The translations under genes were made by a program, and so were the position numbers. The notes beneath the pieces were generated by a model. It did no database searches. It was not told the DNA's origin and saw only the letters and a list, made by a program, of their open reading frames with translations. Below are positions 20,933-21,933 of a stretch of 21,933 nucleotides of DNA, in pieces. The DNA is from Pelargonium nanum. Lineage: Eukaryota; Streptophyta; Magnoliopsida; Geraniales; Geraniaceae. The DNA lies in the NCBI GenBank assembly GCA_036897485.1, contig JAYMTF010001676.1:1-21933 (forward strand). Reading direction: 5' to 3'. The stretch's first letter is position 1. Every line of letters starts with the position of its first letter.

Positions 20933-21125
20933 TTTTTTTTTTTTTTATAAGCAACGGGACATCATACTCGAAGTAACAATGTTTTTCACTCTATTCGGGA
21001 GCGTCACCCTAAATCTCACCCATACCGTCAACAAGGAGGCTCGAACTTGAGACCTCAAAAAAAATCCAAAGTGGTATTGATTCTCGTACATACGCATGAT
21101 CATCATTTCATTACCAAGATAAACA
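20933..21125 (-). mobile_element. SINE in reverse orientation with poly-A tail
   Basis: Read on the minus strand, a B box-like AGTTCGAGCC (complement of 21038-21047, within GGTCTCAAGTTCGAGCCTCC) is followed by about 90 bases of body and ends in a run of 14 A (T run at 20933-20946). An A box-like TTATCTTGGTAATG lies upstream near 21124-21110, about 75 bp from the B box. That is further than usual, so the head is either diverged or wrongly placed. GATGT follows the tail and also precedes the head, a possible short target duplication. It appears to be a different SINE family from the one at 3776-3919. Confidence 0.5.
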
Positions 21126-21549
21126 ACATCCTCCCGCTAGTTTTTTAATATGGACATAAGTTTGTGCTTAAATACTGAACACTTTTTACATTAAATTGTT
21201 AATTACAGCTTAAAATATAGGATACACAAATATCTAGTCAATGTAGTTGATAAAAACACAAATTGTTCGGTACAGACATTAAATAATTGAATCCATTAAT
21301 TGTCTTATTCTTTTGTTAATACTCTGAATATTGATAAATTCAACCGTCTAAGAGTAATGTTGACTTGACAATCTCTCTTAAAATTTATTAACAAAATAAA
21401 AACTTCTACTTAGTCATAATTGTCTGGTGGAAGTTACATATCAACGAATTTAAATGATATATACTATTAATACGATACTACATGGAGAAATGAAATTGGT
21501 ACTAAAAATAAAATTTATCAATTACATTAAACTTGTATTTTCTTTAATA
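21126..21549. other. AT-rich intergenic region, no gene seen
   Basis: Very AT-rich, with no open frame of note, RNA gene or clear repeat boundary. Confidence 0.5.
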
Positions 21550-21933
21550 CTAGCCTTTTGGCCGTGCGATGCTCGGGTCTAATTTTTAAAATTATTTAAA
21601 TTTTATTTTTGTATATTATAATTGACAGACTCAATAATTTAATATCAAGTATTTGTATGGAATATATAATATTAAAAAAATATAGTAATAATATTAATAG
21701 GATATTGAATATATGAAATTCATTCTTAATAGATAAGAAATGAAAAACAAATATATTATAAACTAATTATTTGAATATCTAAATATTAAGTATTTAAAAA
21801 TATACTCTGCTTTAGGATTTTTTCTCTCTTTCTGTTCCAAGAGCGGCAGCGGTAGGGCTTTCGGATCAGAGCGGTCTATCTCTCGTATGAGAGTAATACC
21901 TGCAGGGTATCTAGGGCGGCGGTGATTGTTTTG
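21550..21933 (-). mobile_element. Probable Helitron 3' terminus; body runs off the right edge
   Basis: Read on the minus strand the sequence reaches an imperfect GC-rich hairpin (CCGAGC-ATC-GCACGG, one mismatch; complement of 21562-21576). After an 8-base gap comes GG and then CTAG (21553-21550), followed by a host T. Helitrons end in a short GC hairpin a few bases before CTRR and insert between A and T, which this matches. If right, the element extends beyond the window. The segment 21580-21815 is extremely AT-rich. From about 21835 the DNA turns GC-rich, with no gene recognisable: it could be captured host sequence or the leader of a gene to the right. The Helitron 5' end (TC) cannot be seen. 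Confidence 0.4.

Noticed and set aside
1..21933. CRISPR array, bacterial operon, viral genome or known microRNA precursor
   Set aside because: No regularly spaced repeats, no bacterial-type gene packing, no viral proteins, and none of the common conserved plant microRNA sequences noticed on either strand by eye.

Overview
This is a stretch of AT-rich nuclear DNA from a flowering plant, almost certainly a eudicot. The evidence is spliced genes with plant-type GT-AG introns, two plant-specific protein families (a Dof zinc-finger factor and a UND/U-box/ARM ubiquitin ligase of the PUB13 type), and several classes of plant transposon. The species cannot be told from sequence alone. Genes fill less than a third of the window; the rest is AT-rich intergenic DNA with degraded transposon relics.

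Layout. (1) Positions 3-377, plus strand: the 3' end of a gene of unrecognised family that runs in from the left edge. (2) 378-9071: nearly 8.7 kb without a convincing protein gene. It holds a cluster of TGGGCY motifs (about 3505-3700), a tRNA-derived SINE (about 3776-3919), a clear 315-bp Stowaway-like MITE with TA target duplications (6110-6424) and a small CACTA-like element (8394-8636). (3) 9072-10435, minus strand: a complete two-exon Dof transcription factor of 333 aa with a CT-rich leader and a telo-box in its promoter. (4) 10436-15006: intergenic DNA with a pair of diverged direct repeats, an AT microsatellite, a promoter-like block with no gene behind it (13668-13870) and a hAT-like relic. 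(5) 15007-19547, minus strand: a complete four-exon PUB13-type E3 ubiquitin ligase of 661 aa with a 1.85-kb first intron. Its leader and promoter carry a GA/TC microsatellite, a candidate upstream ORF and a pentanucleotide repeat. (6) 19990-21933: further relics (hAT-like, CACTA-like, a reverse-oriented SINE) and a probable Helitron 3' terminus at 21550, whose body would run off the right edge into a GC-rich segment.

The three genes have no evident shared pathway. The Dof protein acts in the nucleus as a DNA-binding regulator. The PUB13-type ligase ubiquitinates immune and hormone receptors. They are ordinary neighbours on a plant chromosome, not a functional cluster. I found no sign of a novel multi-gene system. 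The points most worth a second look are the gene-less promoter block at 13.67-13.87 kb, the candidate uORF and GA tract in front of PUB13, and the putative Helitron end with GC-rich DNA at the right edge. All splice sites and element boundaries were read by eye and not confirmed by transcripts or database searches.
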